Shown here in pieces: positions 1 through 8,514 of a stretch of DNA of 11,193 nt. The notes below the pieces were generated by a model. It worked only from the letters and a program-made list of their open reading frames with translations. It made no database searches and was not told the DNA's origin. The position numbers were made by a program, and so were the translations under genes. Each line of letters begins with the position of its first letter. Position 1 is the stretch's first letter. Origin of the DNA: Actinomycetota bacterium (GTDB taxonomy: Bacteria > Actinomycetota > Acidimicrobiia > Acidimicrobiales > Ilumatobacteraceae); assembly GCA_009927375.1 (NCBI GenBank), contig RFNE01000276.1, forward strand, positions 1 through 11,193, written 5' to 3'.

Positions 1-7
1 GGAGGGA
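1..7 (+). promoter_or_regulatory. Shine-Dalgarno for thiamine pyrophosphokinase
   Basis: GGAGGGA lies at the window edge, 5 bases before the ATG at 13, and is a strong ribosome binding site that fixes that start. Nothing upstream is visible, so the promoter and any leader of the operon cannot be assessed. Confidence 0.7.
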
Positions 8-12
8 GCGCA

Positions 13-672
13 ATGGAAAAGACAACCGCAGTCGTCGTGATCGGTGGGCTCGCCCCCGACCGCAGGCTGTCCATGATCCTAGAAAAGCCCGACCTCGTCA
101 TCGCTGCCGACGCCGGACTGCACCATGCGATCGATCTCGGGTTGCGAGTGCATGCCGTCGTCGGCGACATGGACTCGGTCGACCGAGCGGTCCTCGTTGG
201 TGCAGAAGTCAATGGGGTGGACGTCATCCGCTCCCCCCGAGACAAAGACCTCACCGACACCGAGCTTGCGCTTCGACACGCAGCCGAACGCGGCGCGACT
301 CACATCACCGTCGTCACCGGCGGTGGCGGAAGACTCGATCACCAGCTCGGCGTGATCGCCTCCCTCGCCCATCGCGACCTCGCACACTGCGTCGTCACTG
401 CATGGTGGGACACCGCTCACGTGAACGTCCTACACGGACCGGCAACCCTCGAGTTCCCAGGTCGAGCTGGCGAGCTCGTCGGCCTTCACGCCTTCGGCGG
501 AGATGCGCTCGGAGTCACGACGAACGGACTCAAGTGGAACGTAACCAACGAGACGTTCGCAGCCCACTCTTCGCGCGGTGTGAGCAACGAGTTCGCCGAA
601 GCCGTCGCCTCGATTGCCATCGCAGACGGAACCCTGATCGTCACTCGACCTGAAGCATTGGAGAACACATGA
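13..672 (+). CDS. Thiamine pyrophosphokinase
   Basis: This 219-residue protein likely transfers pyrophosphate from ATP to thiamine, giving thiamine pyrophosphate (TPP) in the cytoplasm. Visible family motifs are AADAG (31-35), the acidic GDMDSV (51-56), DKDLTDTE (77-84) with nucleotide- and metal-binding acidic residues, and GGGGRLDH (103-110). A beta-rich C-terminal thiamine-binding region follows, with SSRGVSNE near 187-194. The length is usual for the family. The ATG at 13 follows a good Shine-Dalgarno. Its stop overlaps the start of thiB (ATGA at 669-672), implying translational coupling. Pairing with a thiamine importer indicates salvage of external thiamine rather than reliance on ThiL after de novo synthesis. 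The family call is firm; the salvage role is inferred from context. Confidence 0.93.
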   Translation: MEKTTAVVVIGGLAPDRRLSMILEKPDLVIAADAGLHHAIDLGLRVHAVVGDMDSVDRAVLVGAEVNGVDVIRSPRDKDLTDTELALRHAAERGATHITVVTGGGGRLDHQLGVIASLAHRDLAHCVVTAWWDTAHVNVLHGPATLEFPGRAGELVGLHAFGGDALGVTTNGLKWNVTNETFAAHSSRGVSNEFAEAVASIAIADGTLIVTRPEALENT

Positions 673-1740
673 AACGACTCATCGCATTCTTCGCAGCCAT
701 CGCCATCGGTGCGGGATGCAGCTCGACTACGAGCACATCGAACGACACCACGGCCGAGACCGCGAGTGGTCCTGTCACCTTGACGCTCCTCGCGCACGAC
801 TCGTTCGCCTATCCAGATGGGATCTTCGACGCATTCACCGCCGCCACCGGTGTGAATGTCGAAGTCGTGCTCGCGGGTGACGCCGGAGAACTCGTCACCA
901 AAGCGGTGCTCACCAGCGGCAATCCCGAAGGCGACGTGCTGTGGGGCGTCGACAACACGTTGCTCTCGCGCGCACTCGAGGCCGACGTGTTCGTGCCGTA
1001 CCATCGGCAAATCTCGGCTCGATGTCACGCGAGGTGACGATCGACGTGCCGGGTCACGAAGTCACGCCCGTCGACACCGGTGACGTGTGCATCAACTACG
1101 ACGTGCAGTGGTTCGAGGAAGAAGGCTTGACCCCGCCAGGAACGCTCGAGTCGCTGACGAACACGTCGTTTGCCAATCGAATCGTCGTGCCGAGCCCGCT
1201 CACGTCATCCCCTGGCTTGCATTCCTCCTCGCCACGATTGCCGAGTTCGGTGAAGGTCGATGGCAGCAGTTCTGGTCGACGCTCCGCGACAACGGCGTGC
1301 TGGTCGTCGATGGCTGGACCGAGGCCTACACGGTCGAATTCTCTGGTTCATCGGGCAAGGGTGCCCATCCGATCGTGGTGAGCTATGGCTCATCACCACC
1401 GGCAGAGGTGATCTACGCAAACCCACCGGTTTCCACGGCTCCTACCGCTGTTGCAGCACTCACGTGCTTCGCACAGATCGAGTATGCGGGCATCCTCCGT
1501 GGGTCGAAGCACGTCGAAGAGGCCAAGCTCCTCATCGACTACCTGACGGACATCGCGTTCCAAGAGACTCTTCCTCTCTCGCAGTTCGTGTACCCGGTGA
1601 ATGGCGCTGCCAAATTGCCCCAGGAGTTCCTGGACTACGCAGTGAAGCCCGAGAATCCCCTGCGAATGACCCCGGACGTGATCGCCAAGAACCGCACGCG
1701 ATGGCTGGACGAATGGAAGCAGATCGTTGTCGACTCCTGA
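669..1740 (+). CDS. thiB: Thiamine ABC transporter substrate-binding lipoprotein, two frame breaks
   Basis: This is the extracytoplasmic thiamine-binding component of the importer. It opens with a lipoprotein signal (MKRLIAFFAAIAIGAGC, Cys17 as the likely lipidated residue) and a Ser/Thr-rich linker. Family segments follow: GDAGELVTKAVLTSGNPEGD, DVLWGVDNTLLSRALEADVF, TPVDTGDVCINYD, and DNGVLVVDGW. The reading frame changes twice. The first break is at 1001-1004, where restoring one C gives VPY-PSANLGS. The second is at 1217-1221, where restoring one G gives TSSPGL-AFLLATIAEFGE. With both restored, one 357-residue protein ends at the TGA at 1738-1740, a normal family length. As written, translation from 669 stops at 1037 after 122 residues. 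GGAG at 660-663 supports the ATG at 669. Thiamine specificity is supported by family resemblance and by the adjacent kinase; related iron-binding proteins are the main alternative. Confidence 0.88.
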
Positions 1741-3273
1741 AGCTGCTCATCCGTATCGCAGGTGGGCGGGACCGCTCGCCGTAACACCGACGGTCTTCGT
1801 CGTCGTCTTTGCGATCCTCCCGACGGTCGTCATCGCGCGCCGCGTCGGCTCGATCGGCGCCGTATCTAAGATCCTCGCCAACCCGTCTGTGCGTGAAGCC
1901 TTGTGGTTCTCGCTTTGGCAGTCGCTCCTTTCCGCCATCGTCTGTCTTGCGCTCTCGCTTCCGATCACGTGGGTCCTCTCACGATTCGAGTTTCGTGGTC
2001 GGAAACTCGTGCGCGCACTCGTCACGATCCCGTTCCTCCTTCCCACCGTCGTCGTCGGAGTTGCCTTCCTCGCGATGTTGCCTGATCGACTCGATTACAC
2101 GCCCATCGCGATCATCCTCGCGCATGCCTACTTCAACGTCGCGGTCATCGTTCGTGTCGTCGGTGCTCGTTGGGAATCGATCTCGACAAACCTGGTGCCG
2201 GCGGCACAAACGCTCGGCGCGTCACCATTGCAAGCATCAACCACGATCACGCTTGCGATCTTGCGTCGATCGATCCTCACTGCAACGAGCCTCGTCGCAG
2301 TGTTTTCCTTCACGTCGTTCGGCGTCGTGAGGATGCTCGGCGGACCATCACGTTCGACCATCGAGACTGAGATCTATTCGCGCGCAGTCCTCATCGGTGA
2401 TCTCGACGGCGCAGTGGTACTCGCAGTCCTACAGGTGATCTTCCTCATCGCCGTCGGCATCATTGTCCTCCGAGGAGAGTCAGTTGCGCCTGGACGAACG
2501 GGGCACGTGGTGGTCGACCGTCGGACGCTCCGCGCGCCTCGTCAGCGGATGATCGTCGGCGCCATCGTCGCCGTCACGGCGACGTGGACGGTGGCGCCAT
2601 GGTGGGCAGCGGTCTCGCGATCGATCGGTGGGTGGGGGTTCATCGGCGAACCAGCTTTTCGAAGTGCGCTCAGCGTCTCACTTCGGACCGCTCTCGCCTG
2701 CGCGGTCTTCGCAGGCGTGCTCGGCACGTGCAGTGCGCTTGCCACGAACTATGGCGGCGCATGGTTAAGGCTGATCTCGCGGCTGACTGCACTACCGCTC
2801 ACCATTTCTGCGGTCGTCATCGGCTTTGGATTTCTCATCACCTTCGACCAAGCGCCGTTCGACCTGCGTTCGAGCTGGATCATCACCCCGCTTGCTCACT
2901 CCCTCATCGCCATCCCGCTCGCCACCATCGTCGTGTCGCAGGCACACGAGCAATTCCGCGTGACCTGAGCGCAGCGGCGATGACCCTCGGCGCGAGTCCA
3001 CGCCGCGCCTGGTGGACGGTCGATGGTCCGCTCCTGACAAAGGCAATCGCTTCGGCGGCCGCACTCTCGGCGGCAGTATCGCTCGGAGAATTTGGGGCCT
3101 CAAGTTTTCTGTCACGGCGAGACTCGACAACCCTCCCCGTGCTCATCTCCCAGGAACTTTCGCGACCCGGTGAGCTCCGGTCAGAGCATGCCTACGTCGT
3201 CGCATCGCTGTTCATCGCAACGTCGCTCGTCCTGATCCTGTCGCTCGAGTTCACCCAAGGCCGCCGCAGATGA
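1727..3273 (+). CDS. thiP: Thiamine ABC transporter permease (two fused modules), one frame break
   Basis: This is the membrane channel of the thiamine importer, with two homologous permease modules in one chain as in the ThiP/FbpB type. About six hydrophobic segments lie in each half. Each half carries an EAA-type loop that docks the ATPase: AAQTLGASPLQAS in module 1 and AAMTLGASPRRAW in module 2. The start is TTG at 1727, inside the end of thiB (14-nt overlap), with GGAAG at 1715-1719 as its ribosome site. The frame breaks at about 2947. As written, translation stops at 2966-2968 after 413 residues. Restoring one C gives QAHRAIPRDLSAAAMTLGAS and continues to the TGA at 3271-3273, for 515 residues. 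The break sits just before the second EAA loop, so the truncated form would lack half of its docking surface. Confidence 0.87.
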
Positions 3274-3935
3274 CGCTTCAACTCGTCGGAATTCACGCCG
3301 AATATGACGGCCGCCCGCTCTATCGAAACCTCTCGCTCACCGTCGACACTGGTGAAATCGTCTCCCTCGTCGGTCCGAGCGGCTCGGGCAAGTCCACGCT
3401 GCTGCGCATCATTGCGGGGATCGAACAGCCGAAGCAGGGGCGCATCGTCTTGAACGATCACGACATCACGGCGTTGCCGATCCATCGCCGCGGGATCGGG
3501 ATGGTGTTCCAAGACAACCAACTCTTTCCGCACCTCGACGTCGCTCACAACATCGGGTACGGCCTGCGAATGAACCGTGGCTCGTCATCGGCAAGCGTCG
3601 CCGAGATGCTCGAGCTGATCGGACTTTCCGACTTTGGTACTCGACGCGTCGACACCCTCTCGGGCGGTGAAGCCAAGCGGGTCGCGCTCGCCCGTTCACT
3701 GATCGTGAAGCCCCAAGTTCTCCTTCTCGACGAGCCACTCACTGGCCTCGACGCGGAACTTCACGAACGACTCCTGCGAGACATCGGAGCAATTCTGCGA
3801 GCCTCGGGTACCACGGTCGTACACGTCACTCACGACATGGATGAGGCGAGGACGCTGTCTCAACGTGTCGTCCATATCTCTTCGCTGGATGTGTCGTCGA
3901 CTGCTGGCGATAGCGTCACTGCGCCGGAGGTGTGA
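3270..3935 (+). CDS. thiQ: Thiamine ABC transporter ATP-binding protein
   Basis: This 221-residue ATPase should power the ThiBP importer from the cytoplasmic face. All nucleotide-binding elements are present: Walker A GPSGSGKST (35-43), Q-loop Gln81 in MVFQDNQLF, signature LSGGEAKR (130-137), Walker B VLLLDEP (150-156), D-loop TGLD, and switch His188 in HVTHD. It is short, ending soon after the core domain, with no C-terminal regulatory (TOBE) domain, as usual for ThiQ. The ATG overlaps the permease stop by 4 nt (ATGA). The ATPase itself is certain; the substrate is assigned from its neighbours. Confidence 0.92.
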   Translation: MTLQLVGIHAEYDGRPLYRNLSLTVDTGEIVSLVGPSGSGKSTLLRIIAGIEQPKQGRIVLNDHDITALPIHRRGIGMVFQDNQLFPHLDVAHNIGYGLRMNRGSSSASVAEMLELIGLSDFGTRRVDTLSGGEAKRVALARSLIVKPQVLLLDEPLTGLDAELHERLLRDIGAILRASGTTVVHVTHDMDEARTLSQRVVHISSLDVSSTAGDSVTAPEV

Positions 3936-4399
3936 TGTCGCAGGATCAATGGACGGTGAGCGTGGTGTCGACGGCGGACATTCTCGATTTGCGCATGTCG
4001 GTCCTCCGCGACGGCACTCCTTCGAAAGATCCGCGCTACCCGCAGGACGACGACCCGGATGCGGTCCACCTCGGGATCTTCGATGCGGATACGTTGATCG
4101 CGACGTCCACATGGCTCGATCGACCCTGGCCACACGAGGAATCACACTTCGCGGTGCAGTTGCGCGGAATGGCGGTGGCCAAGACGCACCAAAGTCGCGG
4201 CATTGGTGGCATCCTCCTCGGGGCCGGGATTGATCGTGCGCGCGACCGAGGTGCCCGATTCGTGTGGGCACGCGCACGTGATCGGGCACTCAACTTCTAT
4301 GAGCAACACGGCTTTGCAATCGTCGGAGATCAGTTCATCGATGACGCGTCCGGGCTCGGACACCACCTCGTCGTGATCGAGTTGCCAGCTACTCGCTGA
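3935..4399 (+). CDS. GNAT-family N-acetyltransferase
   Basis: This protein of about 154 residues has the acetyl-CoA-binding motif A as QSRGIGG (86-92), preceded by the beta strand VQLRGMAV. Near the C-terminus NFYEQHGF carries the usual general-acid tyrosine (about 122) in its family context. It resembles stand-alone small GNATs of the ElaA/YitI sort; the acceptor substrate cannot be told. I chose the ATG at 3935 over the GTG at 3932 because GGAGG at 3926-3930 sits 4 bases before the ATG but only 1 base before the GTG. The start overlaps the last base of thiQ, so it is co-transcribed with the thiamine genes. A thiamine-related role is possible but only inferred. The 3' end overlaps the convergent copCD gene by 11 bp. 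Confidence 0.85.
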   Translation: MSQDQWTVSVVSTADILDLRMSVLRDGTPSKDPRYPQDDDPDAVHLGIFDADTLIATSTWLDRPWPHEESHFAVQLRGMAVAKTHQSRGIGGILLGAGIDRARDRGARFVWARARDRALNFYEQHGFAIVGDQFIDDASGLGHHLVVIELPATR

Positions 4400-5978
4400 T
4401 CGATACCTCGAAAGCGAATCGCGACACGGCGAATTGTTCGGTGCTCGCCAGCACTTCAACGCTCCACTTACCGGGAAACGGGAACGTGACGTTTGCGGTG
4501 TAGTGATTCGGGGCGATTCGCGTCAGCTCCACTGGTCCGGTCGGGATGTTCATCGATGCGAGGCCCATTCGCATCTGCACGTTCGTCAACTCACCGAGCG
4601 CGCCGCCCTGTCGAGCCATGATCAGGTGCACCTCGGTGGAACCAACCTTCGCCGGCGTGACGGCAAGCGTGACGAACACCTCCGACCCAACGATGGTTTG
4701 CTGGAATGGCGCGGCGCTCGAGACGACCTTCGGCGACAACCCGGTCAGTGATGCGGTCAACGCGATGACGACGAGTGCAACGATTGCTTCGAAGGCAACC
4801 GTGGTGCGGAGGTTTCGCGCGTCGCGCTGTTTCAGCGCACGGCGTGCGCTCCCGGAGAGCGCGATCACGACGAGCACGAGTGCGATCTTCACGACAAGGG
4901 TTCGCCCGAACTGGGTGTCGAAGATCTCGGTTGGATCCTTCACGAGCAGCCACGATTGAGCAATTCCGGTGAGGATCACGACGGGTAGAGCCCGCTGCGC
5001 GATACCCGAGAAGCGCCCTGTCAACGACAACGTCTGCTCATCGCCGAGTCGCCGACCGACGAAGACCAGGACACACAGTCCACCGATCCACGAGCCGATA
5101 GCCAGCAGGTGGACGATGTCGAGGGCGACACCGATGACCACCGGGGATGTCGAGATCGCGTGGCCCGAAAGCGACACGGTCGCGACTATGCCAACGAGCA
5201 AGACGGAAATGAGGAGTCGCCGTCTGACTCCGGAAATGAACGCCCTCAAGACGGGCCACAATGCAACCAGAAGCGCAGCCCTCACCAGTTGTGCTCGTCC
5301 GAAGGTCGTCGTGAGTGTCGCGCTGATCAAGTCACCATCGAAGGCGTTGTAGATCTTCACTCCCGCTGCATGCGGGCCGAAGGCAAAGAATGCCTCGATC
5401 GTCGCAGCGAGCAAAACGATCCAAGCCCCACGCACAGCGATGCTCGCGCGTGACGACAGCCGCCGAGGCGTACTCGACCACAGCAACACGATCGCGCCGA
5501 TCAAGACTGCAAGCGAGAGGAAGATGCTGGCGCGAATCACCACGAAGAGTCTCGAAAGTCCATGCGTCACCGTCGTCGCATTCGCCACTGCATCACTCAC
5601 GGTGCTGGTCGCCTCGCCCACGACGAAGGTGAATGATCCTTGAACTGGATGGCCGTCGGAGGACGTCACGCGCCACACCACTACATAGGTTCCATCGTCG
5701 AGGGTTTGGCCGACTTCGGCGACCGCAATGCTCTTTTTCTCCCCCCGCTTGAGCGGTGTCTCGACCACGACGTCAGCGTTCGAATCCAGGACGCGAAGCG
5801 ATCCGAACGCGGTCGTGACTGCTTCGTCGAAGGTGAGCGTGATTCGCTCAGGCGACACGTCGAGGTACGCCCCCGGCGACGGATCGCTCGATTCGAGTCC
5901 GGCATGGGCGAGCGCCATTGACGGAGCGGCAAAGATCGCAATGAGAGCAATCAGGAGCCGGACGAGACGCTTGAACAT
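4389..5978 (-). CDS. CopC-CopD copper resistance/uptake fusion protein
   Basis: This 529-residue membrane protein is likely for copper handling at the cell surface. Residues 1-24 are a signal peptide ending MALA. The mature protein begins HAGLESSDPSPG, a CopC domain. Its type II Cu(II) ligands are visible: the N-terminal His (H25; H1 of the mature chain), plus Asp108 and His110 in SSDGHPVQG. A CopD domain follows with about eight membrane helices and conserved His in SLSGHA and DIVHLLAIGSWIGG. The C-terminal ~110 residues form a beta-rich extracytoplasmic domain resembling YtkA/FixH. The frame is open upstream to 6182, but the signal peptide places the start at the ATG at 5978, 2 nt after the isomerase stop, implying coupling. 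The 3' end overlaps the GNAT gene. Direction of copper movement (import or tolerance) cannot be read from sequence. Confidence 0.88.
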   Translation of the reverse strand: MFKRLVRLLIALIAIFAAPSMALAHAGLESSDPSPGAYLDVSPERITLTFDEAVTTAFGSLRVLDSNADVVVETPLKRGEKKSIAVAEVGQTLDDGTYVVVWRVTSSDGHPVQGSFTFVVGEATSTVSDAVANATTVTHGLSRLFVVIRASIFLSLAVLIGAIVLLWSSTPRRLSSRASIAVRGAWIVLLAATIEAFFAFGPHAAGVKIYNAFDGDLISATLTTTFGRAQLVRAALLVALWPVLRAFISGVRRRLLISVLLVGIVATVSLSGHAISTSPVVIGVALDIVHLLAIGSWIGGLCVLVFVGRRLGDEQTLSLTGRFSGIAQRALPVVILTGIAQSWLLVKDPTEIFDTQFGRTLVVKIALVLVVIALSGSARRALKQRDARNLRTTVAFEAIVALVVIALTASLTGLSPKVVSSAAPFQQTIVGSEVFVTLAVTPAKVGSTEVHLIMARQGGALGELTNVQMRMGLASMNIPTGPVELTRIAPNHYTANVTFPFPGKWSVEVLASTEQFAVSRFAFEVSISE

Positions 5979-5980
5979 GA

Positions 5981-6639
5981 TCAGAACGGATCGGCCTTCG
6001 GCAAACCATCCACGGTGCAGCGACCAAGCAACCACGCAAGTCGCGTGTTCGGATCGAGTTTCAGCGCCTGTTCTGGCAGGGTCGTGAGACCAAGCGAGCG
6101 ACGGCTTCGCCACAGCATCACTTGACGGTCGAGTTCGTAACGGACGTAGTCGCTCGACCAGTCGGCAAAAGTGAAGCCGCATCCAAGATCGGCGTGATGT
6201 ACCTCAACTTCACGCCATCGGAGGAACACGATGTCGCTCATCGGCATCACGTCGCCTCTGCTGTTGAGACCAGAGCCACGCCACGTGTCGTGGTCGGCGC
6301 TCGACCATGTGGATTCAAGCGCATAGATGCTTCGCCTCACGTCAGCAATGAGTTCAGAGGCGGAACGAGATGACCCCTCCTCGATGGCTGCCACCGCCCG
6401 GCATACCCGCCGTCATATTGGTGACCGACTTCGCCGCGCCGCGCACATTCCAGGAGGTGTACATGGCTGTCGGCGTTGCGAGCGAGGTGCGTCAGCACGT
6501 GACCCTTCGACCAGCCCTCGAGAAGCGATGGCGCGCGACAGTCGTCGTCGGTGAGGTCGCTGACGGTGTCCAGCAGCAACTGATGGGCGCGTGCGCAGCC
6601 CTCGACATGTCGATTCAGTAGACGGGGGTCGACGTCCAT
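5981..6639 (-). CDS. Mycothiol-dependent maleylpyruvate isomerase-like DinB-fold protein, one frame break
   Basis: This belongs to the actinobacterial family with MDMPI N-terminal and C-terminal domains. The N-terminal part from the ATG at 6639 includes LLEGWSKGHVLTHLARNADS, then YDGGYAGR. The frame breaks at 6394-6395, where restoring one G:C pair gives AGR-V-AAIEEGSSRSASEL. The sequence then continues to the TGA at 5981-5983, for 219 residues. In the repaired protein the metal-binding positions fall at His51, Glu144 and His148, the last two within REVEVHHADL. This is essentially the zinc triad described for the Corynebacterium glutamicum enzyme. As written it reads as a 100-residue fragment plus a 137-residue fragment starting at a GTG. 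It lies 22 nt after btuD. The substrate is unknown; the family includes maleylpyruvate isomerases and other thiol-transfer or hypothetical members. Confidence 0.82.
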
Positions 6640-6661
6640 GCACCGTCAACCGTAGTGTCGC

Positions 6662-7443
6662 TCAGTTGCGCGCGCCTCGGTTCGGAATCACGACGATGGT
6701 GCCATCTGGCTCGTGATGGACACGCGCGGAGACGCCGTAATACTTCGACAGATTCTCGGGCTTCAGCACTTCGGCCGCGCTTCCTTGCGCCACGCAACGA
6801 CCTGGTGCATGAGGATGAGTCGATCGGCGTACATTCCCGCCAAGGTGAGGTCATGCATCGCTGACACCACGGTCAATCCGCGCTCACGACGGAGTCGGTC
6901 GACGAGTTCGAGTGCGTGTTGTTGGTGTCCGATGTCGAGCGCACTCGTTGGCTCGTCGAGGAGCAACACCGGTGCCTGTTGTGCGAGTGCACGCGCAATC
7001 ACGAGCCGCTGGATCTCCCCGCCGGACAAGGTGGCGAGCTTGCGTCGCTCGAAACCCTCGAGGTCGAGGCTGTGCAACACGTCCACGACGATCTCGCGAT
7101 CGCTTGCAGATTCGACACCAAAATATGGAATGTATGGGTTGCGACCGAGCAACACATATTCCTCAACGGTCATGTCGTGGGGAATCAATGGACTTTGGGG
7201 AACGAAGGCGATGTGTTGGGCTCTCCAGCGAGCCGACGTCGCGGGGATCTCCTTCTGATCGACAGCCACCGAACCCGTGTAATCGATCAGTCCTGCAGCC
7301 GCGCGCAGGACCGACGACTTCCCCGCACCGTTCGGGCCGATCACACACACCCATTCGCCGGAGTGCAAGATGTCGTTGTACGACTCCACGGCGACATGAT
7401 CGCCATAGGTCACGCGCAACTCACAAAAGCCAAGAACCGTCAC
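6662..7443 (-). CDS. btuD: Cobalamin ABC transporter ATP-binding protein, one frame break
   Basis: This is the ATPase of a FecCD-type importer. Walker A GPNGAGKSS (36-44), Q-loop Gln83, signature LSGGE (139-143), Walker B VLLLDEP (159-165) and switch His197 are present. A GTG start at 7443 overlaps the btuC stop (GTGA). As written the frame closes at 6763 with an unlikely tail. Restoring one base in the CC at 6801-6802 gives MHQ-GRCVAQGSAAEVLKPE, then a family-typical end (LSKYYGVSARV, TIVVIPNRGARN) to the TGA at 6662-6664. The repaired protein has 260 residues, the normal length. The cobalamin assignment comes from the upstream riboswitch; sequence alone would allow heme or siderophore. Confidence 0.87.
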
Positions 7444-8486
7444 GACGAGGTCTCCCTCGTGCGCAACAGGAGCAGGAAGAATGGCGCGCCGAAGAACGCC
7501 GTCACCACGCCGATGGGAATCTCCGCTGGGTCGGACAACACGCGACTTGGGATGTCGACGAGGACGAGGAACGCCCCGCCCAACAGCACGCTTAATGGCA
7601 GCACCTTGCGGTAACTCGCCCCGACGATGAGCCGAACTGCGTGGGGCACGATGATGCCGACGAATCCAATCAACCCACTGACGGCCACCACCGAGGCCGT
7701 TCCGAGGGTGGCGGCAAGCACGACGATCAGGCGCACGCGACGGATGTTCGTGCCGAGTGCGAGAGCCTCGTCATCACCGACACGAAGCACGTCGAGCAAG
7801 CGTCGGTGCATGAGGAGCACGACGGTGCTGACGACGACATAAGGCAAGACCAATCGAACGTCTCCCCAGGTCGCACTCGACAGCCGGCCAAGGATCCACG
7901 CGTACACCTGGCGCACCACGTCGTTGTTCCGCTGTAACACGAACGTCTGGATGGCCGTCGCAAGCGACGTCACCGCCACTCCAGCGAGCACGAGGCTGAT
8001 GTTCGATCTCGTCTTCCCGAACGAGGTCCCCACCATGTAGGTGAAGAAAACCGCCGCCATACCGCCACCGAACGACACCAATGGCAGCGGATCGATCAGC
8101 CAATCCGTCGGTCGCGAGCCACCCAACGCGAACACGAGCGTTGCGCCGAGGCCGGCTCCTGCCGCGACGCCGAGAAGATAGGGATCGACGAGCGGATTGC
8201 GAAAGACGCCCTGGAAACTCGCACCGGAGAGCGAAAGTGTTGCACCGACGATTGCCGCGAGCACCACGCGCGGTGCCCTGATCTGCCAGACGATCGTCCA
8301 GTCGCGCGCGGCGATCCCGCTATCGATGTTGACGAACGGAATCCGATCGAGCAATTCGAGTGGAATCCTCCACCACTGCGGACCTGCCGGCCCGATCATG
8401 AGACCGAGCACACACGACACGAGAAGGATGACGGCGCTCGAGACGACCCACAACCACAGTCGTGAACCGCCTCGAGCACTCGTCAT
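7440..8486 (-). CDS. btuC: Cobalamin ABC transporter permease, FecCD family
   Basis: This 348-residue polytopic permease has about nine to ten membrane helices. Recognisable FecCD segments are QIRAPRVVLAAIVGATLSLS, GASFQGVFRNPLVDPYLLG, a glycine-rich stretch GVAAGAGLGATLV, and VSGLIGFVGIIVPHAVRLI towards the C-terminus. The first 30 or so residues include a hydrophobic helix (VVSSAVILLVSCVLGLMIG). The ATG at 8486 follows GAGGAG with suitable spacing. It starts 28 nt after the btuF stop and overlaps btuD by 4 nt. It likely forms the dimeric channel for cobalamin delivered by BtuF. The frame is intact throughout. Confidence 0.92.
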   Translation of the reverse strand: MTSARGGSRLWLWVVSSAVILLVSCVLGLMIGPAGPQWWRIPLELLDRIPFVNIDSGIAARDWTIVWQIRAPRVVLAAIVGATLSLSGASFQGVFRNPLVDPYLLGVAAGAGLGATLVFALGGSRPTDWLIDPLPLVSFGGGMAAVFFTYMVGTSFGKTRSNISLVLAGVAVTSLATAIQTFVLQRNNDVVRQVYAWILGRLSSATWGDVRLVLPYVVVSTVVLLMHRRLLDVLRVGDDEALALGTNIRRVRLIVVLAATLGTASVVAVSGLIGFVGIIVPHAVRLIVGASYRKVLPLSVLLGGAFLVLVDIPSRVLSDPAEIPIGVVTAFFGAPFFLLLLRTRETSS

Positions 8487-8514
8487 TGGTACTCCTCGTT
8501 CCGAGTCGAACGGA

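Noticed and set aside
1001..1020. Programmed ribosomal frameshifting in thiB
   Set aside because: No slippery heptamer or downstream pseudoknot is evident, the family has no such precedent, and five similar breaks elsewhere in the window suggest a common technical cause.
5979..6182. N-terminal 68-residue extension of the CopC-CopD reading frame
   Set aside because: It lies over the isomerase 3' end and precedes a clear signal peptide starting at the ATG at 5978, so it is just open frame, not coding.
6763..7258. Long plus-strand open frames opposite btuD and btuC (for example 6713-7258 and 6916-7614)
   Set aside because: They are low-complexity, Arg/Ser/Thr-rich shadows of the minus-strand ABC genes, typical of GC-rich DNA.
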